Source: Rhodosorus marinus (taxonomy: Eukaryota; Rhodophyta; Stylonematophyceae; Stylonematales; Stylonemataceae). Taken from it: 64,000 nt of DNA. Positions within the stretch are counted from its first letter, which is position 1; each line of letters begins with the position of its first letter. Below the pieces are notes generated by a model, which saw nothing but the letters and a program-made list of their open reading frames with translations, was not told the origin of the DNA and searched no databases. This document shows positions 54,497 through 64,000 of the stretch, piece after piece. A program made the position numbers and the translations under genes. The stretch spans positions 682,001-746,000 of the forward strand of contig JAMWBK010000012.1 of the NCBI GenBank assembly GCA_029953675.1. The letters run 5' to 3'.

Positions 54497-54892
54497 CTAG
54501 CGCTTTGGGCGCGAGTCTGTGAACATCCCCGAGCATTGGGGGCAGACGATGAGGGTAGAGCCTCCACATCGACGACAAATCTCCGACCTCGGTTTACCGC
54601 GCATTACATACTGAAACTTTGAAAGCGAGCAGAGTGATAGTGCTGTTGGATTATCACCATCGACCTTTCGCCTACAGCTCGTACAGGGCACCACCCCAGA
54701 CCCGTTGCAAGTCGGACACCTCGTAGAGTTCGCCGTACAGGTCCTCACCCTGGGACGTCTAAAATACTCCGCCTTACAAGTCCGTGCATTATGCCCACTC
54801 TCACCACACCGCGAACACTTCCTCTGCAAGCTACACCTCGTCACCTCAGCCGTCCTCACAACCAACCCAACACCCACAAACCCAACCTCCAT
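54497..54892 (-). CDS. Zinc-knuckle plus DnaJ-type CxxCxGxG protein
   Basis: A 131-residue protein from ATG 54892. A CCHC knuckle, CSRCGESGHNARTCK, is followed by CPTCNGSGVVPCTSC and then CRRCGGSTLIVCPQCSG, two CxxCxGx(n)CxxC zinc modules like those of DnaJ and BSD2-type plastid chaperones. Between the modules lies a 32-residue stretch (KVDGDNPTALSLCSL ...) that is unusually long for such a finger and might hide an in-frame intron, but I find no good pair of sites. The function may be thiol/zinc-dependent chaperoning or RNA binding; both are guesses. The upstream side is strongly C/A-rich on the plus strand, as for other minus-strand genes. Confidence 0.65.
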   Translation of the reverse strand: MEVGFVGVGLVVRTAEVTRCSLQRKCSRCGESGHNARTCKAEYFRRPRVRTCTANSTRCPTCNGSGVVPCTSCRRKVDGDNPTALSLCSLSKFQYVMRGKPRSEICRRCGGSTLIVCPQCSGMFTDSRPKR

Positions 54893-57413
54893 CCCTTCAC
54901 CTCGCAAAGCGTCCAAACCAAACACCCTCCTCCTCGGCCCTCCAACGGAAACCGCTCATCATTCAAATTACTAACACACTTCACGGGACAGACTCCAAAT
55001 AACGCCCTCTCAAAAAACCAAAAAAAAACCACAGAAACTATCTCAAACCTCAAGATTCCTCTCCTATCACGGAAACCTCCCAGCGTAATTCTCTCCCCGC
55101 TCACAAACCACCCCGGAGAAACTTCCTCAGCTCCCCCACACAATGAATTGCGCTCCGGTTTCCTCTTACCCTCTCCGGAAACAAGAATGACTAGCAGTAA
55201 ACAAGTTGTACCTCAGTGCCGTTTTCACGACACACCAAAACGACTCTTCACCAGCACTTAAAAAATGAGGTACTCTTGTTGAAACGTTCTGGCTTCATGG
55301 GGATCAACCAAATCTATGTTCGGGCGGGGGGGGGGGGATGTCTTCACCTTCCCCAGGACAGTGAACAAGTGTTCAACTTCCTACGATGTCTTCCCGACGG
55401 AGATGGATGGAGTATGGATTGTCGTCAGGGTCACCTTTCCCGATTCCACCATCTCGAATACGTTGCGTCTCTTCTCGATTTCAACGTTCGTCTCTGTTCA
55501 TTCGTGCTCTTGTCAGCGTGGTATTGGCCAAAGCGGTGACCGATATAGAGGTGGGGGTGTGGGTGGCAGTGTTTGGGATGCTGCTACCCGTACCAAGTTC
55601 ACTGGCGGCCGGAGGGATGGCTGCCGATCCCCGTACCTAGAACTAGCAATGTCATAAAATGTCCGATAACGGTTTTAGGCGTGTCCGAAAATATTGATGG
55701 CATAGTCTCAAATAGAAAAAGAAAATTCACCTATATTTAGATCAAACTATTTAAGAACATGTTGAACTAGTACGTTGTAGTACAATACAAATACGTGATA
55801 TTTATTCTTTTGTTAAATATTACATATACCAATATTGGTACTAAACGTTTTTATCGGACAAAACATGACAAACCATTTCTTTTTATGCGAGAAAGGCTCA
55901 GTCAATATTAAAACTAGGTTCCAAATATTTAAATACTTCTAGTAATATTGATTGACGTTTACGGAAACGGCTTGGCATGAGAATTGAAAGGATGAAGTTT
56001 TTTTTGTTGATATGCTGATTTTTCTTCGTTGAGATGAGGAAAAATTTGTTGGTGTGTGTGGTTGGTAAATCTTGATATGAAAACGGGACAGTATCCAATC
56101 AGAACCTCCACTTCTGATGTTCAACAGCTATTTGTGGCTGATTGGAAGTTTGTTTATTAAAATATAATTCCAATATGCTGGGCGCCAGTATAAAATAAAT
56201 TTAAATAGGACTGTATATATTGGATTCGTACAAATATTATTCTTAATATTATTAATGTTTGTATTTATAGAATTAGATATATTACCATCTATTAATGAAT
56301 ACAAAAAATGGGGTCATGCGGAAAACGTTTATTCATGAAAATACGAATGCATTGCATATGTCCATGGTAAAAAGATTTCGGAAATTTATTATCAATCAAA
56401 GGTGGGATACAATATGTAGACATTTTTATTCCTTTATTGGTTATATTTATCTTATTATGAAATAAATTAATCGCTTCCCCCGTGTTAGCGAATGATATGT
56501 AATGTTGTAGAATTATTGGTTTTTTGGACTCCGCTTCTAGATTGATATGGCGATTGACTATCGGTATATGGCAGAGAGGCGGAGAGTTGGGGGGCAGAGA
56601 GGAGGCAAAGGCTCCTGCGCCTGCGGGGATGCTTTACGATCAACTTGATTGTTGGTCGCTATGCTTCCAATCTCAACCTGTTTTTAGTGCTGTTGGTGGA
56701 TTTCAGTAGCCCTTCTTCTTGATACTCGCCCGTGTTCCTTGTAGGTTGCTGGCTAGTAAAGTCCAGGTTGCTGGCCCTCGAATACGGCAGCAGACAGGAG
56801 ACGAATATGGGCTTGCCTTGCCTTGTTAGTTGGGTCATCATCGTCAATTTGATCGGAGGCTAAGGTCCCCGAATGAGGTACATAAGGATAAGCGTAGAGA
56901 CGCGGGCCTCCAAAACTAGGGTAGCATTACAGCGCCAGTAAACCAGAGAGTCAGACTCAAAGAAAGATACAGTCCGGAAAGAGCATCTCGGTGTTCCTAC
57001 TCGATCTGGTAGGTCGGGTTTTTATTACCCACAAGTAAATCAACCCACGAAAACAGGGGGTTTTAAGGGTTGGACTGGGGAATAAGTGGGCAATATAAGT
57101 GGGCAATAGGCGATTGCAGTGCGTCAGTAGGACATTTGGGAGGTGAACAATCAAATTTTGATGACTACCGAGGGTTTTTAATGTGGGCAACCGAGCAAGG
57201 TTTCAGTGGTTCATGTGGATTTTTGATTTTTGTCGGAAGTCACTTTGATGGAGCGCGGTGGGGCGCGAATTGCCCGGGTGAAGGTTTGGGCGATTGGTAA
57301 ACGGTCCGTTGACAGGCTGGGGAAGCAGTTCTGTGGAGGTCGTGATACAGAGGACAAGGTATGAGCACTAGAAACATTTTATGCACGTCAAGGTGGTCTC
57401 GTTCACCTCCTCG
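54893..57413. other. Intergenic, two long AT-rich blocks
   Basis: 54893-55200 is the leader of the zinc protein. 55316-55660 is open in two plus frames (113 and 84 codons), one with a hydrophobic end (VWVAVFGMLLPVP), but no start, splice or family evidence. 55680-55960 and 56160-56520 are AT-rich. 57010-57075 resembles the MITE at 54045. Otherwise nothing is seen. Confidence 0.5.
57010..57075. mobile_element. Partial, inverted relative of the 54 kb MITE
   Basis: GGTCGGGTTTTT at 57012, then AACCCACGAAAACAGGGGG at 57042, correspond to the reverse complement of the 54060-54160 element (GGTCGGGTTTTTTG and AACCCGCGAAAACAGGGGG). The second end is not recognisable, so the copy is truncated or rearranged. 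Confidence 0.55.
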
Positions 57414-57817
57414 CTCCACGTGGAGCTTGCGCCAGAACTAAGTAATCTGGCGACCATGTTGATAGGTACATGCGCGCCAATGTTGCCGACTGCGTAACGT
57501 TTGTGGAAATCAGCCTCCCGCACACATACAGCAATCAGGAACAGCTTTGAAGCTGACAAATTTTTAAGATTGAAACGCTGAAATGGGGAACTAAGAAAGC
57601 TTCTTGTCAGTCGGGAGTTGCGAAGGCTGAGGATATTGTTCAAAGCAGCTTTACTGGTTCCCCACCGTTTCAATCAAAATTTGCGCTGCTTGCAATCTGT
57701 TCGTGATTGCTGTATGAGTGTGGGCCTCTAATTTCCACTCAAACCTTGCAGTTGGCAACATTGGCGCATCTACGCGGCCGCCAGATTACTTAGCTCTGGC
57801 GCAATCTCCACGTGGAG
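57414..57817. repeat. Long imperfect foldback (inverted repeat), 404 bases
   Basis: The left arm from CTCCACGTGGAGCTTGCGCC matches the complement of the right end, CTCCACGTGGAGATTGCGCC. Matching continues inwards with small gaps through TAAGTAATCTGGCG, GCGCCAATGTTGCC, CATACAGCAATCA and GATTGAAACG almost to the centre, so each arm is about 190 bases. The transcript would fold into one long hairpin. One strand of each arm also reads as a similar peptide (containing AVGNIGA), so the arms may be inverted copies of an old coding repeat. Confidence 0.75.
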
Positions 57818-58256
57818 CTCCAAGAACCCGATCGCCTGGCAGGTGACATCCACTCGCCAAAACGTAGCTTGTCCAAGGCATCCGTCTGCTCGTATTATTC
57901 TGCGTGCTGATTCCGCAGTCTTCTAATCTCCTCCCTTTGCCTTTCAGGCAGACGCACACTAACAGGCGGATCAGTGTAATTCATGGCTAAGGGCCCCGAA
58001 TGATATACGCGAGGACGAGGGACTTCACCATTGATGTCAATTGTATCATTCTGGAAAACGCAATGATAGAGTTTTTCCGCCAAGTACTTCACTCTATGTT
58101 TGTCACGCTTTGTCGTTCCCTCTCAGCGCCGTCGAGGCCGAGAAGCCACGTCACATATGCCCCATCCCAAAAGGCTATAGCAATCCGATGGTTGAAGGTT
58201 CCCTATCAAACTTCCTTTCTCTTTCGGGGTTAAGGTCTCGGCTAGGGATGCCCCAG

Positions 58257-58544
58257 TCAGCGCGAAGGGCTACCCACGACCCCCCGCGCGGAAGGTAGCT
58301 GCCGCAGAAAATAGTTCAGGCGCTGGCACGCGCTGAATCTGAGCAAAGCTTTCTGGAGGTACCCCTCGGGGAGGCTGCACAGCTCATTCAGCAGCTCATC
58401 ATGTCGACTCAGGAGCGCGCGAAGGGCGCGCTCCACAAAACTCGCGGTGCCCACGGGGACACCAAATAGAATGAAACCCTCGGGACGCCAAATGTCCCGA
58501 AACCGAGAGGGAACCTGGGCCGCAGTCCACACGGGCCTCCCCAA
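58257..58544 (-). pseudogene. LINE reverse transcriptase fragment, second family member
   Basis: The minus frame reads QVPSRFRDIWRPEGFILFGV and, further on, LPEGYLQKALLRFSACQRL. This aligns with QVPASFQDIWRPDGFVHLGI and LPPGFLQCSLLLFRYCCSQRL in the RT 3' part of the 270-4184 element. Similarity is clear but well below identity, so this is another subfamily. The conserved YHDD block is absent; flanks show no other part of the element. Confidence 0.8.
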
Positions 58545-60651
58545 AAGTCACACGTGGCGTGGTTTATCGACCTAGAAGAGACGCCATCTCATCCGGGGAC
58601 CTTAGCCTCTGATTAAGATGGTGATGAATTCCGCCACCATGTGCCGGGAACTTCTTGCCGTCGATGCGAAAGGTGGACATACTTAAATAGTAACTGGCGA
58701 GCGCAGTGAGGCTGGCTTCGACTTGCAAGGAAGAGCGTAGTCGAGATCTTATCTTGCTGAGTGTTTGAAAGTGTCCAGCGTCACTTCAGGTGGTCTTGTG
58801 TTGAGACTACAACCTTTCCGCGACGTGGTTATTCTCCGTCAAAAGCCGGACTGACAAACCCCGCGTCTTTCAGAATCTTGAGTCGGTCCGCTTGCGTTGG
58901 ATTCCTCAAATTTCCTGGAGTCGATACTCCTGGGAGGTGGAGGTGGCACCAGAGAAATCTAAAGGCGGACCGATTCAAGACTCGGAAAAGACGCGTGGTT
59001 GGAGTACGGCATCGAGGTACGCCACCAAGTCTCTGGTACAGAGGTGCTCGTAGAGTGCCGAGAGATGCTCTATCACCTGGTGCGTGTCTGCCAACGCGTC
59101 GTTTCAATTCTCCCGTTAAACCCAAACCCGCGGGGCTCCGGCTACCGTCAGTCTTCAGAGGAGAGAAGGAGTCCTACCTCTCTCTTAGACCGAGAGGTGG
59201 ACGTTTCCCAATCTGACAAACTGGAAGGAAGTAATCGATGTTCTCACCGAGGCCACAGCCGCCGAGAGGCGATATGTCTCAGCAGTATTCTCGAGAGTGC
59301 GGATCCGGGTTGTCTCTCGTATCTCCGAGAATGTCCGTCTCAAGCCAGTTGATCAGTGAGCGTGGTGACTCCAACTGATGTACCTTTCGCCTGTAGACTC
59401 GAACCCGCATATAGTCAGCCGTCTCGTGGCTCCGCGGGTGATATCTATCTCTAAGCGCTCTCCTCGTCAAAGGAAGGAGCAAATGGGGTTATAAAAAGCC
59501 TTGCCGAACGACTGAGCCACCATGTCCCGAGCCGAGATCGGAAATCTTCGTCCCGATGTTTTGCACCAAGGACTTACGAGGGATCACTATGACCGGAATC
59601 CGAACGGATCGAGATGCATAGCTTTGGATACCTAGTAGTTTGAGCACGCGAGCGTTGAATCCTTCATTATGCTTTAGTTGAGCTCGAAGAAGTCCCTCTA
59701 TGCCCGGCTGATGGATCCGCCTTTTAACCGGCTGACCAACTTTGGTACTATTGCAAACGAAGTCTTCTAAGAGCGTCGTTACGAGAGGATGCCCGTGTTG
59801 ACAAGTCTATCTATGTCAACGGGGTGCATAGAGGGGCCCCTCTCGCATGCAGTCGATAAGCACGAGTCGTCACTACGGACGAGTTCCGCCGAAAGAAATG
59901 CTCAACACTTTCGCCGTAAATGCTGGTTTCCAGCCTGGGGGGTTTTCAAAATCATCGAGGCGTCGTGATCCCATACAATGCTAATAGTACTCTAATACGA
60001 TTTTGTGCTCATTGGTCCATTGACACCGTCCTTCAAAACCCAGACAGGGTCAACCGCACTCTCCTCATCGAAACGCCACTCGCAGTCGGGCATTGGACCC
60101 CAAAACTATTGAATGACAAAAACTATTACACCATTCTTACTGACCTCATCACAATTTATAAAAAAAATACAAACCAAAACACGATCCATTTTAATCCAAT
60201 ATTCAAATATAAGATCTCATCTAAAAACTATATTTATTCTTTAATATAACATTGAATATATAATTAAAGAAGATATATCTTATTATATTCAATTAAATCC
60301 TCACACGTGTCCATAAAACATCCAATCAATAGCGCAGTTGACAACTTCTGATGTTTACGAAAATGGCAAAGGTGCTGTTTTGGTCGTGTGAAGAAGACCG
60401 GACGAGTGGTGGGGGGAAAGTGCTGAGCTGGTTGGATACGGATGAATGCTGTTTGAACGGTGTTTTGGAGAGGACACTGCTGGTATCGATGTAGAGAGAA
60501 GGAAATGTAATTCTGTTTGATGTAAAGAGTATTTGTGCTAAGGAAGCGATCAAATTCGCAAGAAGGGTTTCTTGGGTGCGTGTGGGCTGTGGGGTTGGGG
60601 AGAAGTGATGTGGATGAAGATATTGGTTTGTTAACCATTTTAGATGGAAAG
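58545..60651. other. Intergenic, decayed
   Basis: 58545-59950 has several short open frames on both strands without motifs. The sequence just beyond the RT fragment shows no clear continuation. 60100-60350 is AT-rich. 60360-60651 is G/T-rich on the plus strand and leads into the next gene. Confidence 0.5.
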
Positions 60652-61937
60652 ATGTGTGGCAGATTTGGAAAATTTGTGTGGGTTTTGGTGATTTTAATTG
60701 GGTTTCGGCCAGGAAGTTCGAGGTGGGAGGAGGTGGTGAACTATCATCTGGTTGATTTGAAGAGTCTGTTGGGATTTGTAAGCGATAGTGTGCCTGCGGT
60801 ATCGTCGGACGACTGCGCGACGAGTTTGCAGGTGGAATTTAGCGGTAGGGATGATATCTACATCGATCCTGCGGCAATTGGAGTGGAGCCTGCGTGCGAG
60901 GAGAATCCGGAAAACCATCGGAAGCTTCTCAGGTTCGATGCTCTGTGCGAGGATCTGAAGAAGAATCTGGATTTTTATTGCGAGATGATGGAATGCGAGC
61001 AGCTGCGAAACTACATCAGGTTCAACAAACCATTTGCCAACGTCGGCTCGAGGTTTTTCGTCCTATCCGAGTCGAATTACACGCATAATAGGTCGCTAAG
61101 CGTGTTCCTCATCGAGGATACGCCTCCTGGAAACTGTGAAGGGTTCCTCAAGACGATCCAAGGGGGTGAACTACCGAGGCCGACCAACCTCACAAAGTCA
61201 AGGACACTGCTCTCAGGAGATTTGATGGTCGTCAAGGTGATGAAGGAGGATACATCTGATCGTGAGTGTCTTTACGTTGCCGAAGATCGCCGACGAAACG
61301 ACCGCTATACGGTCAGCCACCGCGTTCGGATCGAGGATTCTGAGAAGGGCGAGGTTTTGGGAACGGAGCTCAAGTTCAAAGAAATGTGGGCAGCAAAGCT
61401 TGGACTTTGGGCGGATACGATTGTCGCGGAATTTTCGGAGGATGCCAACGCTAGGAAGACTTTCCTCGAGCTGAGAGTTAGGAAAGTTAGCTACCAGAAA
61501 GCACATATGATCGCGACGACGGTAACCCGATCGGATATCATAGGTGAGAGACGCTGACCAAAAACCTCTGGATGAAGAAGAAGAGAAGAGAAGAATCGTT
61601 ACTGAGGAAGCTAAGAGAAAAGTCTATACGTTTTTCATTTGTGGGTGTTTTCTTAGGAGTGGTGCTAAAAGTTCGACCATCGTTTGCTCAAAGTTTCAGC
61701 CCTGATTGCGTAGTTTGGTATCGAGTCGACGGTGGAGGAATCGTGTCGGTTGCGTTCGGAGGATGGAAGAAGATAGGAAGCTTCGATCCGACGCGAGTGG
61801 CGATCCCAGGAGCTCTCGCGGTGTTGATTGTCGGGGTCGTCATCGCCCTTATCTTATCAAGACGGAAACGAAGGAGAACGGTCGGGTACGAGACCGCTCC
61901 TACCGAAGATCCTTCCGAAGCAGGCTCAGACACGTAA
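60652..61937 (+). CDS. Single-pass type I membrane glycoprotein of unknown family
   Basis: Exons 60652-61543 and 61657-61937 (113-base intron) give 390 residues. The start is chosen because MCGRFGKFVWVLVILIGF is a good signal peptide; an in-frame upstream stretch has no other merit. The lumenal part (about 24-344) is cysteine-rich (CEDLKKNLDFYCEMMEC) and has N-glycosylation sequons in NYTHNRS and NLTKS. The second exon brings a membrane segment, AIPGALAVLIVGVVIALIL (about 345-364), and a short basic-then-acidic cytosolic tail. Without splicing the first exon would stop at 61557, before any membrane anchor. I do not recognise a domain; a receptor or cargo-adaptor role is a guess from topology. 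Confidence 0.72.
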
Positions 61938-62643
61938 ACGTGTCAGTCTGTCTCGTCGACTTGTTCATATTTCAATGACGTACAACTGTGGGAGATCTTT
62001 GCTGAAAGCGAAGAGCACCAGAAGAAGACACCGCTATGTAAAAGAAAAACGTTCATCCAGCTGTCTTGGTTTTCAAAGTCGCGCAGTGCTCCCTTGTCAA
62101 AAAGTCTTCAGCTCGATTGATTCTCTGAGATCTTGTTCAAACTGTCATTCATCTTCATCAGTCGATCAAGACTCAGGTGTATAGGAACTTTGCTCATCAC
62201 AGACGAGATATTCCCGTGCGTCAGATCTACTAGATATTCAGAATGCCCGGGGTCTTGATGGCCTTGGTTTGATGATGTGCTTCCTCACAAGCCGCGCCTC
62301 CGGTCAAGACTGTTCGGATAAGCGTATCGTATTTCCCTTGGCTGAGAGGTAGATTGACTCAATGATTCTGTCGCAGCTTGTTCCTTCATCATCTTCTATG
62401 GAACGACGATCTGTTTTCTCTGAAGGTGGTCGAAAACGTCCTTCTCTGTTTCACGGCCTTGACAGAACAGCACGACGATTTTCTGTTTCCAAATGCGCGT
62501 GTAGTTCTTCCCCAACCCGTTGATAGAATCATTCGAACCCCTATCGGCAGATTGTTCCTTGTCCGCTTCATCACTGCGCGACGATCTGCTGCTGCTGCTG
62601 AAGCTTTCCCAACGATCTCGGTTCCCAACTTTCGTAGAAAGGC
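61938..62643. other. Intergenic between convergent genes
   Basis: 3' flanks of two convergent genes. Open frames here (61828-62184 plus, 62389-62628 minus) overlap or adjoin the neighbouring genes in other frames and show no motif. Confidence 0.5.
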
Positions 62644-63328
62644 TCAGCCGAATCCGGGTGCAGCCTCCTTCTCTGGATGCTGCGGTACATCGACTTCCGC
62701 TCGTCCTTGTCGGTGCAACATGTAGTCATCTCGACGGGTGAGGGAACGTACGCAGTCATGTTGAGCTTGTGATTTTGGGAGGACGATGGCGATGAAGCCT
62801 TGATCAAAGTTCTGTGTTTTGAAGATTTACGGGGTCAGGTGAATGCGTTTTGCGCAGTCTATAAGATGAAAATGAAATCCGTACCTCGGTTTTGATCAAC
62901 GCTGGGTTCGTAGTTAGGTTCTCGTTGAGCTCGAGAAGAACACCGCGAATCCTTGCTCTTATCTTGTAGCTCTTCGACTTTGTGTGGACCGTGCAGAGGG
63001 TCGACTCTTCCTGAACAAAAGTTCCCTGTCGCTTGCGTTTACCCTTGGGCTCTTGAAATCCCTCTCTCAGCTCGACTTTTGTGACGTCCTCATCGCCCGC
63101 AACGACGGCATGCTCCTCTGACAGCGTCACCACGCAGATGCCGTTGGAGTGCCTCATCACGCATAGGTCCTCATCGCCATTCTCGCTCACCCAGTACCAC
63201 CTGGTGTAGTACCGCTCAAGAACACTCCAAACTCGAGTACCGTCCTCCTCCTTGTCTTCAATATCGTTGTCGAGTAGCTTCACCCTTGATCCATCGTCAC
63301 TGATTACGTACTCGTCTTCTACCGCCAT
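62644..63328 (-). CDS. ABITRAM: ABITRAM (FAM206/Simiate) homologue
   Basis: Exons 63328-62885 and 62811-62644 (73-base intron) give 203 residues. LERYYTRWYWVSENGDEDL, then MRHSNGICVVTLSEEHAVV and LELNENLTTNPALIKTE, match the conserved blocks of the ABITRAM family. The second exon supplies NFDQGFIAIVLPK, the family's closing GYIAIVLPK block, which confirms the splice. Family members have a GcvH-like fold and, in animals, are reported to bind actin and RNA polymerase II; the role in an alga is unknown. A short basic stretch KGKRKRQ may be a nuclear signal. The C-terminal 40 residues are charged and poorly conserved. Confidence 0.88.
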
Positions 63329-63343
63329 CTTTCTCCCACACAA

Positions 63344-64000
63344 ACAACGCTTGCAAAATTTTCGAGTCTTAGGCCTTCTTGTTAGCTGCCTACTTCATCG
63401 TCGCTTGTGATGGAAGCCTCCTCAACAGATCCCCTGGTGACATCGACTGGAGAGTCTTGTACCAACTTGAGCGTCTTCTACGTGGTGATATTGGTGACCA
63501 CGGGGTGTCCAGAAGCGCCAGCAAAACAAGTTTTACAAAAGGCCATACATCATCTTCTTCCACCTAACCGATCTGGATCTATTGCTAAACGGCGCTGATT
63601 GACCTTCCAGAGCCAAGAGCTTCCTCCTCAAAGGGCTCAGGTTGCATCCATTCGGAGGTAGCGTCAAGAGACGAGATCTTTAACGAATGTAACCTGCCTC
63701 CTCAGATCCGAGTTGTGGCTGTCGTTCACTAAGTCTTCAGACCCGACTAGTTTGCATACCGGCGCTGAATGACCTTCAAAGCGCCAACGCTAAAAACCAA
63801 TACAGAGTCACTCCTCAAAGAGCTCCGGATGACATCTATTCGGAGGTGCCCATCGCTCACGGACGTTACCTTCCTCCCAGCTCCGAGCTTGTGACTATCG
63901 CTTTAAACGGAGGTGAGGTATTGCCTCCCTCGGAGGCATTTGTTAAATCCTATCGCTCGCCAGTCGAGGAACGTCAACAGAGTCTTCTTCATCTAGTTTC
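63344..64000. repeat. Window end, with a 170-base direct repeat
   Basis: A segment starting GGCGCTGATTGACCTTCCA at 63591 recurs, diverged, as GGCGCTGAATGACCTTCAA at 63761. Shared blocks include CTCCTCAAAG, CAT(C/T)CATTCGGAGGT/CATCTATTCGGAGGT and CCTCC(C)AG. Two units are visible and the second runs to about 63930. Bases 63379-63590 have an open plus frame without motifs. Confidence 0.5.

Noticed and set aside
55316-55657. Plus-strand 113-codon frame beginning MFGRGGGDVF
   Set aside because: Two frames are equally open, composition is repetitive, and no family, leader or splice evidence supports either.
1-64000. CRISPR arrays, bacterial operons, ribosome binding sites, rRNA genes
   Set aside because: The window is eukaryotic. 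The tandem repeats present are coding or minisatellite repeats without spacers, and no rRNA sequence was seen.

Overview
The window is nuclear DNA of an intron-bearing eukaryote. The protein genes are cut by short GT-AG introns (about 65-140 bases), the gene content is eukaryotic (Sec11, kinesin-5, Trm1, DHHC acyltransferase, mitochondrial carriers), and there is non-LTR and Ty1/copia retroelement debris. A secreted GH86-like agar/porphyran-degrading enzyme, together with three Golgi-type sulfotransferases, points to an organism that makes a sulfated galactan. A red alga is the best guess; this is an inference and was not tested by any search.

Layout. 270-4184: a decayed LINE with a restriction-like endonuclease, carrying a second, 5'-truncated copy of itself in inverted orientation; both insertions keep their 10-base target duplications. 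4574-7045: intronless secreted GH86-like hydrolase with a C-terminal carbohydrate-binding module. 7046-14397: gene-poor, with degenerate LINE tails. 14398-17223: Sec11 signal peptidase (5 exons) and a DHHC palmitoyltransferase. 19658-32687: three paralogous type II membrane sulfotransferases on the same strand, with an RPAIN-like gene between the first two. 33393-34322: half-size MFS-like membrane protein. 36363-40396: kinesin-5 in 11 exons. 41941-45062: two paralogous mitochondrial carriers in tandem. 45481-50735: a TIPIN-like gene, a tentative 59-codon gene, a hotdog thioesterase and a coiled-coil protein. 51937-54892: Trm1 and a zinc-knuckle protein. 54893-60651: mobile-element remnants (MITEs, a 404-base foldback, an RT fragment). 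60652-63328: a single-pass secretory-pathway membrane protein of unknown family and an ABITRAM homologue.

How the parts fit. The sulfotransferases and the GH86-like enzyme could act on the same extracellular galactan: sulfation in the Golgi and trimming outside the cell. Sec11 would process the secreted enzyme. The other genes are housekeeping functions (tRNA modification, spindle, replication fork, mitochondrial transport) with no operon-like logic. Exon structures were worked out by eye from splice motifs, reading-frame phase and family similarity. Where a structure could not be closed this is stated. Several genes are preceded by a G/T-rich stretch on their coding strand, which helped to choose gene orientation.
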